From an uncultured Mycoplasmatota bacterium (GTDB lineage Bacteria > Bacillota_I > Bacilli_A > RF39 > UBA660), in NCBI GenBank assembly GCA_900547775.1, contig URHW01000008.1, positions 1 to 36,805 on the forward strand: a stretch of 36,805 bases of DNA, in the 5' to 3' direction. The notes beneath the pieces were generated by a model, which ran no database searches, was not told the DNA's origin, and saw only the letters and a list, made by a program, of their open reading frames with translations. Below, piece after piece: positions 24,369 through 32,918 of this stretch. Numbering within the stretch: the first letter of the stretch is position 1; each line of letters begins with the position of its first letter. A program made the position numbers and the translations under genes.

Positions 24369-24403
24369 GGAAATTTCATTTTATTATGGAGTTTCCTTTT
24401 TTT
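24369..24403 (+). terminator. Terminator between antitoxin RNA and toxin gene
   Basis: GGAAATTTC/GGAGTTTCC (9 bp with G-U pairs) and T7. Leaky termination here sets the excess of antitoxin RNA over toxin mRNA in type III systems. Confidence 0.85.
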
Positions 24404-24438
24404 CTTTGTTATAATAATATTATTGTTATGGGGGTAAT

Positions 24439-24906
24439 ATGAAAATAGAAACGGGTTATTTGTATCATATTAAGGATGAATTTTTTGATAAAATAAATAT
24501 TAATGGGCTAATGATAAACCATGAAAACGGACGTTCTAGACCAACTTATTTTACGATTAGAGAAAGAGATATATTATGGTTCATTCCACTTAGCAGTAAT
24601 ATATCTAAGTATAAAAAAATAATAAAAGATAAAGAAGAAAAGTATGGAGTATGTAGGAGTATAATGGTTAGTGAAATAGCAGGTAAAGAAGCTGCAATTT
24701 TACTTCAGAATGCTTTCCCTACATTAGAAAAATATATAAGTCATGCTCATGTTGTTAATGGTAAACCATTAAAAGTTATTGATTCTTTAAGAGATGAGAT
24801 ACTTGATAATTTTAGGTATTTATTATCCTTAAAGAAAAAGGGAAGAAATTTATTTTTTACTGATATTGATGCCATTAAGAAAAAAATATTAGATGATATT
24901 AATTAA
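24439..24906 (+). CDS. Type III toxin-antitoxin toxin, CptN/TenpN/ToxN-like endoribonuclease
   Basis: 155 aa, the usual size of this toxin class. Recognisable family features are the N-terminal TGYLYHIKDEFFD, YFTIRERDILWFIPLSS, the strand ending EIAGKEAAILLQNAFPTLEK, and SHAHVVNGKPLKV. These toxins are RNases related in fold to Kid/MazF and are held inactive in a ring or tetramer with their own processed RNA repeats. The upstream RNA repeats and terminator confirm the assignment. GGGGGT precedes the ATG. Members can act in phage defence by abortive infection. The exact subfamily (Cpt versus Tenp) is not settled from sequence alone. Confidence 0.82.
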   Translation: MKIETGYLYHIKDEFFDKININGLMINHENGRSRPTYFTIRERDILWFIPLSSNISKYKKIIKDKEEKYGVCRSIMVSEIAGKEAAILLQNAFPTLEKYISHAHVVNGKPLKVIDSLRDEILDNFRYLLSLKKKGRNLFFTDIDAIKKKILDDIN

Positions 24907-24916
24907 AAACTTTACG

Positions 24917-24945
24917 TTGTTTAAACTTTAATAATTTAATATATT
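24917..24945 (+). promoter_or_regulatory. Promoter of the solitary antitoxin-like RNA
   Basis: TTGTTT (24917-24922), 17-bp spacer, TATATT (24940-24945). The -10 region and downstream TTTGCATTGAAT closely match those of the first antitoxin locus, so promoter and RNA were duplicated together. Confidence 0.55.
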
Positions 24946-24951
24946 ATATTT

Positions 24952-25029
24952 GCATTGAATTATTTCAATCGAAAATGTTAACCGCTCTTGGATGGTACGA
25001 GCAATAAATGTTCTCGGCCTTAAATGTAA
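24952..25029 (+). ncRNA. Orphan type III antitoxin-like RNA (one repeat) before thiI
   Basis: The 5' hairpin ATTGAA-TTAT-TTCAAT and one repeat (from 24970) match the first locus, including ACCGCTCTTGGATGGT. The second half diverges: GCTC/GAGC pairing replaces CCGC/GCGG, and the downstream pseudoknot partner is not clearly kept. A terminator follows, then thiI in place of a toxin gene. It may be a remnant, an anti-addiction decoy, or simply the leader of thiI. Confidence 0.65.
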
Positions 25030-25062
25030 GGAAACTTTATCTTTTGATGGAGTTTTCTTTTT
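25030..25062 (+). terminator. Terminator in the thiI leader
   Basis: A 12-bp stem GGAAACTTTATC/GATGGAGTTTTC with G-U pairs and loop TTTT, followed by T5. It is homologous to the terminator before the toxin gene; readthrough would feed thiI. Confidence 0.85.
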
Positions 25063-25100
25063 GTTTATGTTAGAATATTTTTGGCTGAAGGAGTGCAAAT

Positions 25101-26273
25101 ATGGAAAAGGTTATAATTATTAAATATGGTGAACTTAATACTAAGAAAGACAATATTAATTATTTTATAAAAGCATTAAGAAATGACTTAAGCAAGAAGA
25201 TAGATAATGATATAGAATATGATCATGGAAGAATGATTATTTTTGGTGATGATTTAGACATAGTTAAGGACGCTTTAAATAAGACTTTTGGTATTCATGA
25301 ATATGAGATTGGTTATAAGTTAGAGACTAATAATATAGATATTATTTCTTTAGAATTAGTTAAACTTGTTAAGGAAAGAGATTTTAATACTTTTAAGGTA
25401 AGTACTAAAAGAAGTGATAAGTCTTATGAAATGAATAGTATGGAGATAAGTAAGCATTTAGGTGGAGTTATTTTAAGAAATATTTCTGGTAAAAAAGTTG
25501 ATGTTAGTACTCCGGAACTTCTTATTAATGTTGAAATTAGAAAAGATTCTTCTTTAATTTATTTTGATAAAGAAAAGGGGTTAGGTGGTTATCCTTTAGG
25601 GACTCTTGGAAAGGGAATGCTGATGCTTAGTGGAGGAATAGACTCACCAGTAGCAGGATATTTAGCAATGAAAAGAGGAGTAAGATTAGAGTGCGTTTAT
25701 TTTGATAGTCCTCCACATACAAGTGAGGAAGCATTAAATAAGGTTCTTACTTTAGCAGAAAAGTTATCAGATTATAGTAATTATATAAAAGTACATATTA
25801 TTCATTTTACAGATATACAAGAAGCAATATATAAAAATTGTCCTAAAGAGTACATGATTACCATTATGCGTAGATGTATGTATAGAATAGCGGAGATGCT
25901 TGCTCATAGAGAAAACTGTAAATGTATTGTTAATGGTGAGAGTATTGGACAGGTTGCTAGTCAAACATTAACTAGCATGAATGCGATTAATGAGGTAGTA
26001 AAGATGCCAGTTATTAGACCTGTATGCTGTTTAGATAAGTTAGAAATTATTGATATAGCTAAAAAAATAGGAACATACGAAACAAGCATACTTCCTTATG
26101 AAGATTGCTGTACTATATTTGTGCCAGAGCATCCAGTTATTAATCCAGAGAAGGAACTTGCTAGAGAATATGAAGAAAAATTTGATTATAACGCTTTAAT
26201 CAAAGAAGCAATTAAGACTAAAGAAACAATTACTTTACCTAGAAAAGAAGAAGAGTTTGATAATATTTTATAA
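25101..26273 (+). CDS. thiI: tRNA 4-thiouridine synthase ThiI
   Basis: 390 aa. ThiI adenylates U8 of tRNA and inserts sulfur delivered by a cysteine desulfurase; it may also serve thiamine thiazole synthesis. The N-terminal ferredoxin-like and THUMP domains (about 1-165) precede the PP-loop SGGIDS (residues 177-182) of the ATP pyrophosphatase domain. There is no C-terminal rhodanese domain, as usual in Firmicutes. It is preceded by the orphan antitoxin-like leader and its own site AAGGAG, and followed by a strong terminator. Confidence 0.95.
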   Translation: MEKVIIIKYGELNTKKDNINYFIKALRNDLSKKIDNDIEYDHGRMIIFGDDLDIVKDALNKTFGIHEYEIGYKLETNNIDIISLELVKLVKERDFNTFKVSTKRSDKSYEMNSMEISKHLGGVILRNISGKKVDVSTPELLINVEIRKDSSLIYFDKEKGLGGYPLGTLGKGMLMLSGGIDSPVAGYLAMKRGVRLECVYFDSPPHTSEEALNKVLTLAEKLSDYSNYIKVHIIHFTDIQEAIYKNCPKEYMITIMRRCMYRIAEMLAHRENCKCIVNGESIGQVASQTLTSMNAINEVVKMPVIRPVCCLDKLEIIDIAKKIGTYETSILPYEDCCTIFVPEHPVINPEKELAREYEEKFDYNALIKEAIKTKETITLPRKEEEFDNIL

Positions 26274-26274
26274 G

Positions 26275-26308
26275 ATATCACCCATAATAAAAGTGGGTGA
26301 TATTTTTT
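26275..26308 (+). terminator. Terminator of thiI
   Basis: 10-bp stem ATATCACCCA/TGGGTGATAT with a 9-base loop and T6. Confidence 0.92.
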
Positions 26309-26348
26309 GAAGGGTTATAGTTTAAATGGAAATAACAAAGATAAACTT

Positions 26349-26462
26349 ATGAATGAGTATAATAATTTATATGGTTTTAATTTAAAAGATAAAGAAGAAG
26401 ATATGTTTAAAAGTTATATTAAACCTAAATATAGTGATGGATTTAAAAAACTAAATAAATAG
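26349..26462 (+). pseudogene. 37-codon open frame, probable gene remnant
   Basis: Starts MNEYNNLYGFNLKDKEEDMF and ends KKLNK at TAG 26460-26462. The frame can be read back to a TTG at 26307 inside the thiI terminator, but neither start has a ribosome-binding site. The lysine-rich tail looks like the C-terminus of a longer lost protein. It could be a small real gene, though nothing supports translation. Confidence 0.35.
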
Positions 26463-26535
26463 TAGAGTATAAAAATCAGTTTGCACTTTAAGAAAGAATA
26501 TTATATACTTATTATAGGATGGTAGTGAGTATAAG

Positions 26536-28107
26536 ATGGAAGAATTAGAAAAGAATATTAATAAAAGAAAAATATATATAAGTTTATTAGTCTCTGTTAT
26601 ATGTATAATAGGTGTTTCTTATGCTTTTTTTGTATTATATTTAAGACAAACTGATAATAATTCAGTAACAGCATTATCATGTTTTACTTCAACTTTAACT
26701 GAAGAAAATAGTGCGATAAACTTATCTAATGAGTTTCCAATAAAAGATGAAGATGGAATAAAAAAGACACCATTTACATTTAAAATTACTAATAATTGTA
26801 ATAACTATGTAAAAGCATATATTACAATAGATCCTTTAAAAGAAGGAACAGCTAACTATATTCTTAGTAAATATATGAAAGCAAATGTATCTACTAAAGG
26901 AACAACCGATGGCACATCTCTTATAATTGGAACCCAAAATACTAAAGTACTTGATAATAAACATAACGGATATATTGTTAAAGAAGTAGGATTAAACTCT
27001 AAAGAAAGCAAAGAATTTGATTTAAGACTATGGATAGATTATGATACGACTAAAGAACAAGCAGCAGGTATGACGTATTTAAGTCAGGTAGTTATTGTTA
27101 CAGAGCCTGGTATAGATAATACACTTGCTGGAACAGTATTGAGGAATAATAAAGTACAAACACCACTTACAACACCAGGAGCAGCAATATCTACTGCTGA
27201 TGAAGCACTTCTAGCAAGTACAGAAGATGATAATGGAACAAGCTATTATTTCAGAGGATCTGTAAAAAATAACTATGTAGAATTTGCTAATAAATGCTGG
27301 AGAATAGTAAGAGTTGGTGGAGATGGCTCTGTAAAACTTATCTTACATAATGACAATGCAACAGGAGTTGCTAATCCTTGTGATGCTGCAAATAATAGTG
27401 CTAGTGCAGCATTTGCTAGATATTCTGATACTACATATACAAGTGCATTTAATACAAACTATAATGATAATGCTTATGTAGGATTTAAGTATGGTACTGT
27501 TGGTGCAAGTGGTTATGCAAGTGCACATGCTAATACTAATAATAGTACAATACTGACTAATTTAGAAACATGGTATACAAACAATTTAAAAACATATGAA
27601 AGTGTAATAGATGACAATGTATGGTGCAATGATAAAACAAATATAGCAGATACAAGTTATAATCCATGGGGCTATAGTAATGTTACTGGTTTAGGATATG
27701 GTACAAATGTAACATATTATGGTGCTACGCAAAGATTAGTAAGTACAAGCGGAAGTGCTGGAGGCACAGGGCCTAGTTTAAAATGTAATGGAGAATTAAG
27801 TAAAATAAATTCAAAAGTAGGCTTAATAACAGCAGATGAATTAGCATATGCAGGCTATGTTTATAAGCAAAATAATACAACAACATATTTACAAGAAAAT
27901 GCTACAGATACTTATTGGTGGTCCTTGTCTCCTCACGGCTTCTATGGTGACAGCGCTGACGTTTGTTACGTTAGCGGCAGCTATGGCTTCTTCGGCGACT
28001 TCAGCGTGGACAACACTTACGGCGTCCGTCCTTCGATTTCTCTTATATCTTCAACTACAATTTCAAGTGGATCTGGCACCTCAGAAGATCCATATGTTAT
28101 AGAGTAA
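26536..28107 (+). CDS. Surface protein with hypervariable C-terminal domain (copy 3)
   Basis: 523 aa, complete. An N-terminal membrane helix (about 11-32, ending GVSYAFFVLYL) is followed by a beta domain resembling TasA/camelysin-type surface proteins (SVTALSCFTSTLTEENSAI, then FTFKITNNC). After NNKVQTPLTTPG it aligns with copies 1 and 2 through EALLASTEDD and YVEFANKCWRIVR to the lectin-like domain WWSLSP...GVRPSISL. The variable segment is residues 467-498. The N-terminus matches that of the truncated gene at 36714. It lies between thiI and ackA, breaking a Bacilli gene order. Probably surface-exposed; ligand unknown. Confidence 0.87.
   Translation: MEELEKNINKRKIYISLLVSVICIIGVSYAFFVLYLRQTDNNSVTALSCFTSTLTEENSAINLSNEFPIKDEDGIKKTPFTFKITNNCNNYVKAYITIDPLKEGTANYILSKYMKANVSTKGTTDGTSLIIGTQNTKVLDNKHNGYIVKEVGLNSKESKEFDLRLWIDYDTTKEQAAGMTYLSQVVIVTEPGIDNTLAGTVLRNNKVQTPLTTPGAAISTADEALLASTEDDNGTSYYFRGSVKNNYVEFANKCWRIVRVGGDGSVKLILHNDNATGVANPCDAANNSASAAFARYSDTTYTSAFNTNYNDNAYVGFKYGTVGASGYASAHANTNNSTILTNLETWYTNNLKTYESVIDDNVWCNDKTNIADTSYNPWGYSNVTGLGYGTNVTYYGATQRLVSTSGSAGGTGPSLKCNGELSKINSKVGLITADELAYAGYVYKQNNTTTYLQENATDTYWWSLSPHGFYGDSADVCYVSGSYGFFGDFSVDNTYGVRPSISLISSTTISSGSGTSEDPYVIE
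27934..28029 (+). other. Hypervariable segment of copy 3 (candidate DGR variable repeat)
   Basis: 32 codons, aligned without gaps to 405-500. From 27907 to 28044 no codon ends in A. Substitutions versus copy 1 are concentrated at first and second codon positions (15 of 21) and change Tyr/His, Asp/Tyr, Gly/Asp, Val/Tyr, Ser/Phe, Val/Gly, Asn/Asp, Tyr/Phe and Asp/Ser. The framing codons upstream and RPSISL downstream are kept. Six third-position differences (five C/T, one G/T) are not explained by adenine mutagenesis alone. Confidence 0.6.
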
Positions 28108-28113
28108 TATTAA

Positions 28114-28139
28114 ATATCAACGTGAGTTGGTATTTTTTT
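28114..28139 (+). terminator. Terminator of surface protein copy 3
   Basis: ATATCAAC-GTGA-GTTGGTAT (8 bp, one G-U), then T-rich tail. Confidence 0.85.
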
Positions 28140-28182
28140 ATATTTGTGGTATAATAGGCGAACTTACAAAGGGGGAATTTAT

Positions 28183-29700
28183 GTGAAAGAGTTATTTCTA
28201 AGATTATATAATGGAGATATGTCTGCAAGAGAAGAAATTATTTCTAATAATATGAAACTAGTATATTATTTAGTTCATAAAAGTGGGTTCGATAATACTG
28301 AGGACAATTATCAAATAGGACTAATTGGTCTTATAAGGGCTGTTGATACATTTGATATTTATAGTAATTATAGTTTTAGCACTTACGCAGCTAAATGTAT
28401 TAAGAATGAACTTAATATGTATTATAGAAGTTATTATAAAGAAAAAGCTGAGTATATTTTAGACGCTCCAAACAATAAAACAAGTAAAGAACCACTTATT
28501 GAATATATCAGTGATGGCGTAGATATTACAAGTAATATTGATAGTAAAAGTTTTAGTGAAGTTCTTATGAGACTAGTTACAAGTATAGATAATGAAAGAG
28601 ATAAGAAGATACTAAATTTATATCTTGGACTTAATGGTAAAAATTATAGACAAAAAGATATTGCTGATATTTTTGGTTTGGATAAAAGTACTGTAGGTAG
28701 ACTAATAAAAAAATATTTAGAACTATTTAAGATTTATGTTAGTGAGCTTGGTACTGGAGATAAACCTATAAGTATAAAAGAAAGATTTAAAGATTATTCT
28801 AGTTTTAAACTTAGATATTTAATAAGAACGCTTAGTGATGAAGATAGAAGTCTTGTATTAAAAAGATTAGATAATGCTGATAAGAGTTTAAGTGAAGAAG
28901 AAATACTAAGACTTTATAAAGATATACTACCTGAGATTAGTAATTCATTTAAGAATGTTAATGCTGAAAAGAAACTTTTCCGTAGAGTTAAAAGAGATAT
29001 TGTTGCATTAATTTCTTTAATGGATATACATAGAAACCAAGTAAAAGATATAATAACAGATAGTAGTGATTATGAAAGAAAAGAATTATTGGGTTTAATT
29101 GGCATCGGTAGAGCGGTTTTAGATAGTGATAATTATACAGAATCTAGTAATAAAGTTATAGAATATGTTAAAAAAGAAATAGATAAGAACGTTTTAGTAA
29201 CAGACGACATCTTATATAAATGTGCGAGAATTGTTCAAAAGGGGGCAACATCATTTATTGATAGTTTAATTGCTTCTGGAGAAGATAAAAATATTTTAGA
29301 AACTTATTATTATGATTTAAAAAGTAAGATAGATTCTGGCAGAGAAGCATCTAAAGCAAATGCCATCATTGGAAAAAGTATTAATAGTCAGATAGATTTT
29401 ATTGATGATTATGTAGTTAACAAGAAAGTATATGAAAGAGTCCTTGACTTCATAGAGTCTTCTAAATATAAGAAATTATTAGAAGTGCTTCACACTAATG
29501 AACTTAGTATTTATGTAATGCTTAAAGGCTTATGTGGTAAGGTTTATGATAAGCAAGATATAGCATATTACTTTGGAATAACTATAGAAGAAGTTGATGA
29601 TACTTATGCAAAAGTTTCTAAAATAGTAAGAGAGTATAAATTAGAAGATAAAACTCATGTTAGTGTAGGCTTTAAAAAGGAATATAAGAATATGCTTTAG
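28183..29700 (+). CDS. Sigma-70-like protein with a long C-terminal extension
   Basis: 505 aa from the GTG at 28183 (AAAGGGGG upstream); the longer frame would begin inside the extended -10 promoter TGGTATAAT (28147-28155). Residues 1-85 match sigma region 2 (EDNYQIGLIGLIRAVDTF, then YSFSTYAAKCIKNEL). About 140-180 is a region 4 helix-turn-helix (YRQKDIADIFGLDKSTVGRL). A further ~310 residues follow, ending in a second region-4-like helix-turn-helix (YDKQDIAYYFGITIEEVDDT, about 450-470). Normal sigma factors of this class end after the first region 4. The target promoters are unknown; it could be a developmental or accessory sigma factor, or a non-sigma regulator built from sigma parts. Confidence 0.72.
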   Translation: MKELFLRLYNGDMSAREEIISNNMKLVYYLVHKSGFDNTEDNYQIGLIGLIRAVDTFDIYSNYSFSTYAAKCIKNELNMYYRSYYKEKAEYILDAPNNKTSKEPLIEYISDGVDITSNIDSKSFSEVLMRLVTSIDNERDKKILNLYLGLNGKNYRQKDIADIFGLDKSTVGRLIKKYLELFKIYVSELGTGDKPISIKERFKDYSSFKLRYLIRTLSDEDRSLVLKRLDNADKSLSEEEILRLYKDILPEISNSFKNVNAEKKLFRRVKRDIVALISLMDIHRNQVKDIITDSSDYERKELLGLIGIGRAVLDSDNYTESSNKVIEYVKKEIDKNVLVTDDILYKCARIVQKGATSFIDSLIASGEDKNILETYYYDLKSKIDSGREASKANAIIGKSINSQIDFIDDYVVNKKVYERVLDFIESSKYKKLLEVLHTNELSIYVMLKGLCGKVYDKQDIAYYFGITIEEVDDTYAKVSKIVREYKLEDKTHVSVGFKKEYKNML

Positions 29701-29713
29701 GGCATGTTTTTTT
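29690..29713 (+). terminator. Terminator of the sigma-like gene
   Basis: ATATGC/GCATGT with a 6-base loop and T7, overlapping the stop codon. Confidence 0.7.
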
Positions 29714-29755
29714 CTTTTGCATCAAAAAATTATGGCAATATTCGTACTTTTCTAG

Positions 29756-29761
29756 TATAAT
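29756..29761 (+). promoter_or_regulatory. -10 box of ackA
   Basis: TATAAT in the context TAGTATAAT, upstream of the AGGTGAT ribosome-binding site of ackA. Confidence 0.6.
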
Positions 29762-29781
29762 AAGGCTTAGGTGATTTAGAA

Positions 29782-30960
29782 ATGAAAATATTAAGTGTTA
29801 ATGCTGGTTCATCATCATTAAAGTTTACTTTATTTGATATGCCAGAAGAAAAAGAACTTATTAGTGGAGTTTTTGAAAGAATTGGAATTGAGAACTCATT
29901 TTATACTATTAAGTTAAATGGAGAAAAAATTAAGAAGGAGACAGAACTAAAAGATCATAAGGCCGCTTTTGAGTTATTGGTTAAAGAATTAATTGATAAT
30001 AAGATTGTAGATTCTTTAGATGAGATTGCAGGAATTGGACATAGAATAGTTCAAGGTGGATCATACTTTGATAAGACTGTTTTAGCGACTGAAGATAATA
30101 TTTCAATTGTTGAGAAGTTATCTAGTTTAGCACCACTTCATAATCCTGCTGCTGTTGTTGGTATTCGTGCTGCTCAAAGTGTATTTCCAAATGCTACACA
30201 AACTTTAGTATTTGATACTGCTTTCCATCAAACTATGGAAGAGGAAGTATATTTATATCCTGTTCCTTATGAATGGTATACTAAGTATGCAGTAAGAAGA
30301 TATGGTGCACATGGTACTAGTCATAAGTATGTTAGTATGCGTGCTAATGAAATTTTAGATAATGAAGATGCCAGACTTATTACTTGTCATATAGGTAATG
30401 GAGCATCTATTAGTGCTGTTAAGGCTGGTAAGTGTGTTGAGACTTCTATGGGTCTTACACCAAATGCCGGACTTATGATGGGTACTAGATGTGGTGATAT
30501 TGATGCTACAATTCTTCCTTATATTATGGAAGAGACTGGAATGAGTGCTAAGGAAATGGATACTGCGCTTAATAAACAATCAGGATTATTAGGTATTAGT
30601 GGTGTATCGTCTGATTCAAGGGATATTGAAGATGGCATTAATAATGGTGATGAAAGATGTATTCTTGCACAAAAGATGTATGTTAAGAGAATAGTTGATT
30701 TTATTGCTAAGTATTATGTTGAACTTGGTGGATGTGATGCGATTATCTTTACTGCTGGTGTTGGTGAAAACTCAATCAGTACTCGTATGGAAGTTATGGA
30801 AAAACTTGCTTGTTTGGGAGTTAAACCAGATGAAGAGAGAAATAACGTAAGAGGTAAAGAGGCTTTAATTAGTGCTGATAATAGTAAGATTTCTGTTTAT
30901 GTTATTCCAACTAATGAAGAGTTAATGATTGCTACTGATACTTATAATTTAGCGAAGTAA
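29782..30960 (+). CDS. ackA: Acetate kinase
   Basis: 392 aa, standard length. It converts acetyl phosphate and ADP to acetate and ATP, the main substrate-level ATP step of a fermenting anaerobe. Signatures: VNAGSSSLKF at the N-terminus, GIGHRIVQGG, FDTAFHQTM, YGAHGTSHKYVS, HIGNGASI and FTAGVGENS. nrnA follows 12 bases later, so the two are probably co-transcribed. No pta is in the window. Confidence 0.97.
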   Translation: MKILSVNAGSSSLKFTLFDMPEEKELISGVFERIGIENSFYTIKLNGEKIKKETELKDHKAAFELLVKELIDNKIVDSLDEIAGIGHRIVQGGSYFDKTVLATEDNISIVEKLSSLAPLHNPAAVVGIRAAQSVFPNATQTLVFDTAFHQTMEEEVYLYPVPYEWYTKYAVRRYGAHGTSHKYVSMRANEILDNEDARLITCHIGNGASISAVKAGKCVETSMGLTPNAGLMMGTRCGDIDATILPYIMEETGMSAKEMDTALNKQSGLLGISGVSSDSRDIEDGINNGDERCILAQKMYVKRIVDFIAKYYVELGGCDAIIFTAGVGENSISTRMEVMEKLACLGVKPDEERNNVRGKEALISADNSKISVYVIPTNEELMIATDTYNLAK

Positions 30961-30972
30961 GGAAGTGATGAT

Positions 30973-31929
30973 ATGCTAGAAAAAAGCATATATAAAGCAA
31001 TTAGTAAATACGATAATATAGTTGTTGCAAGGCATATTGGGCCAGATCCAGATGCGGTTTGTAGTCAGCTTGCTTTAAGAGATTCTATTAGACTTACATT
31101 TCCTAAGAAAAATGTTTATGCAGTGGGATTAAGTGTTTCTAGATTTAAGTACTTTGGTCATTTAGATCATATTGATGATAGTACTTTAGAGAAACCTTTA
31201 CTTATTGTTTTAGATGTACCTAATATATCTAGAATAGATAGTGCTAATATAAAGAATTATGCTGATGTTATTAAGATAGATCATCATCCTTATGAAGACA
31301 AGATGGGTTCTTTAGAGATAGTAGATACTAGTAGTTCTTCTACATGTGAACTTATTGCTCTTCTTATTAAGAATACAAGACTTAAAATGGATGATAAGGT
31401 TGCAGAGAATCTTTATTTAGGAATGGTTGCTGATAGTGATAGATTTTTGCTTTCAACAACTACTGCAAGAACTTTAGATGTTGCTTCATACTTGGTTAAG
31501 AATTATAATTTCGATTTGAATAATAGTTATAAGATGTTATATGATAGACCTCTTAACGAGTTTAGATTTCAAGCATTTTTAGCGCTTAATATGACGGTTA
31601 CTGAAAATGGTTTTGCTTATATGAAGATTACTAAAGAGATGATAAATGAATATGAGGTAGATGCAGGTAGTGCGTCTAACATGGTTAATAACTTTAACTT
31701 TATTAAGGAAATTATTGCTTGGAGTTTTGTTTCTTATGATGAAAAGCAAGAATTATATAAGGTAAATATTCGTTCTAGAGGACCAGTTATAAATGAGATT
31801 GCACAGCAGTTTAATGGTGGTGGTCATAAGTTTGCTTCTGGTGCTAGAATAAAGAATGCCGATGATATTGATAGATTATTTAAAGCGTTAGATGATGCTT
31901 GCAAGACTTATAAGGAGACTAATTTGTAG
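30973..31929 (+). CDS. nrnA: DHH/DHHA1 phosphoesterase, NrnA-type oligoribonuclease
   Basis: 318 aa. The family hydrolyses short oligoribonucleotides (nanoRNA), cyclic-dinucleotide breakdown products and/or 3'-phosphoadenosine 5'-phosphate. The DHH domain shows ARHIGPDPDAVCSQ, VLDVPN and KIDHHPYED; the DHHA1 domain ends with NGGGHKFASGA. The length fits NrnA rather than the longer membrane-bound GdpP. The third Asp motif is LGMVADSDRF. Confidence 0.9.
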   Translation: MLEKSIYKAISKYDNIVVARHIGPDPDAVCSQLALRDSIRLTFPKKNVYAVGLSVSRFKYFGHLDHIDDSTLEKPLLIVLDVPNISRIDSANIKNYADVIKIDHHPYEDKMGSLEIVDTSSSSTCELIALLIKNTRLKMDDKVAENLYLGMVADSDRFLLSTTTARTLDVASYLVKNYNFDLNNSYKMLYDRPLNEFRFQAFLALNMTVTENGFAYMKITKEMINEYEVDAGSASNMVNNFNFIKEIIAWSFVSYDEKQELYKVNIRSRGPVINEIAQQFNGGGHKFASGARIKNADDIDRLFKALDDACKTYKETNL

Positions 31930-31945
31930 TCTTCTTTTGTTTTTA
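31912..31945 (+). terminator. Terminator of ackA-nrnA
   Basis: AAGGAGACT/AGTCTTCTT (9 bp, one G-U) with loop AATTTGT, overlapping the nrnA stop; the tail is T-rich. Confidence 0.75.
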
Positions 31946-31994
31946 CTTTTATTTTGTTTAGTGTTTTGATAAAATAGTGATGGAAGGTGAAATA

Positions 31995-32918
31995 ATGGAT
32001 AAGTTAAAAGTTGTATTTATGGGAACACCTTTATTTAGTGTTAATGTATTAAATGCTTTGGCTGATAATTATGATGTTGTACTTGTAGTGACATCACCAG
32101 ATGCTTATGTTGGAAGAAAGAAGATTTTAACTCCTTGTCCAGTGAAGAGACGTGCGATTGAGTTAGGTATTCCAGTTATAAGTCCGGTTAAAGTTAGTGT
32201 AGATTATGAGGATATTGTTAATGTTAAACCTGATGTTATTATTACTTGTGCTTATGGACAGATAGTATCAAAAGATATTCTTGATATTCCTAAATATGGA
32301 TGTATTAATATTCATGCTTCTTTACTTCCTAAGTATAGAGGGGGAGCCCCAATTCATTATGCTTTAATTAATGGAGAAGAGGAAACTGGTGTTACTCTTA
32401 TGTATATGAATGAAGGAATGGATACGGGTGATATGCTTGTTAGTGAACGTATAAAAATAGAAGATAATGATAATATTGAGATTCTTAGTGATAAGTTATC
32501 AGTACTAGGTTCTAAGATGATTGTTAATTATTTAGAAGATATTATCAATGGTAAGATAGTGGGTGTAAAGCAAGATAATGATAAAGCTACATTTGCTAGA
32601 ATTATTAAAAGAAGTGATGAACATTTAGATTTTAATGTTAGTAATAGAGATGTATATAATAAGTTTAGAGCACTTAGTCCTAATCCACTTCCTAATTTTA
32701 TTATGGATGATGCTGAATTTAAAATAGCAGAGTGCCAGCTTTGCGATGAAGAAGGCAATGCTAGTGAGATTATTAGTGAAGGAAAAGATTATTTTGTTAT
32801 TGGATGTGCTAGTGGGTCTATAAAAGTTACAAAGATTAAGCCATCTGGAAAGAATGTAATGAGTGTTAGAGACTTTAAAAATGGTTATGGTAGTCTTTTG
32901 GGTAAGGTGTTAAAGTGA
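31995..32918 (+). CDS. fmt: Methionyl-tRNA formyltransferase
   Basis: 307 aa from the ATG at 31995 (GGAAGGTG upstream; the GTG at 31977 precedes that site). It formylates initiator Met-tRNA using 10-formyl-tetrahydrofolate. The catalytic region INIHASLLPKYRGGAPIHYA with Asn and His is clear, followed by GMDTGDML, and the C-terminal tRNA-binding domain is present. Its stop overlaps the next GTG start by four bases. Confidence 0.96.
   Translation: MDKLKVVFMGTPLFSVNVLNALADNYDVVLVVTSPDAYVGRKKILTPCPVKRRAIELGIPVISPVKVSVDYEDIVNVKPDVIITCAYGQIVSKDILDIPKYGCINIHASLLPKYRGGAPIHYALINGEEETGVTLMYMNEGMDTGDMLVSERIKIEDNDNIEILSDKLSVLGSKMIVNYLEDIINGKIVGVKQDNDKATFARIIKRSDEHLDFNVSNRDVYNKFRALSPNPLPNFIMDDAEFKIAECQLCDEEGNASEIISEGKDYFVIGCASGSIKVTKIKPSGKNVMSVRDFKNGYGSLLGKVLK

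Noticed and set aside
24240..25062. T-box or metabolite riboswitch in front of two genes
   Set aside because: No T-box sequence or stem I. Repeats in tandem with pseudoknots before a ToxN-like gene fit a type III antitoxin far better.
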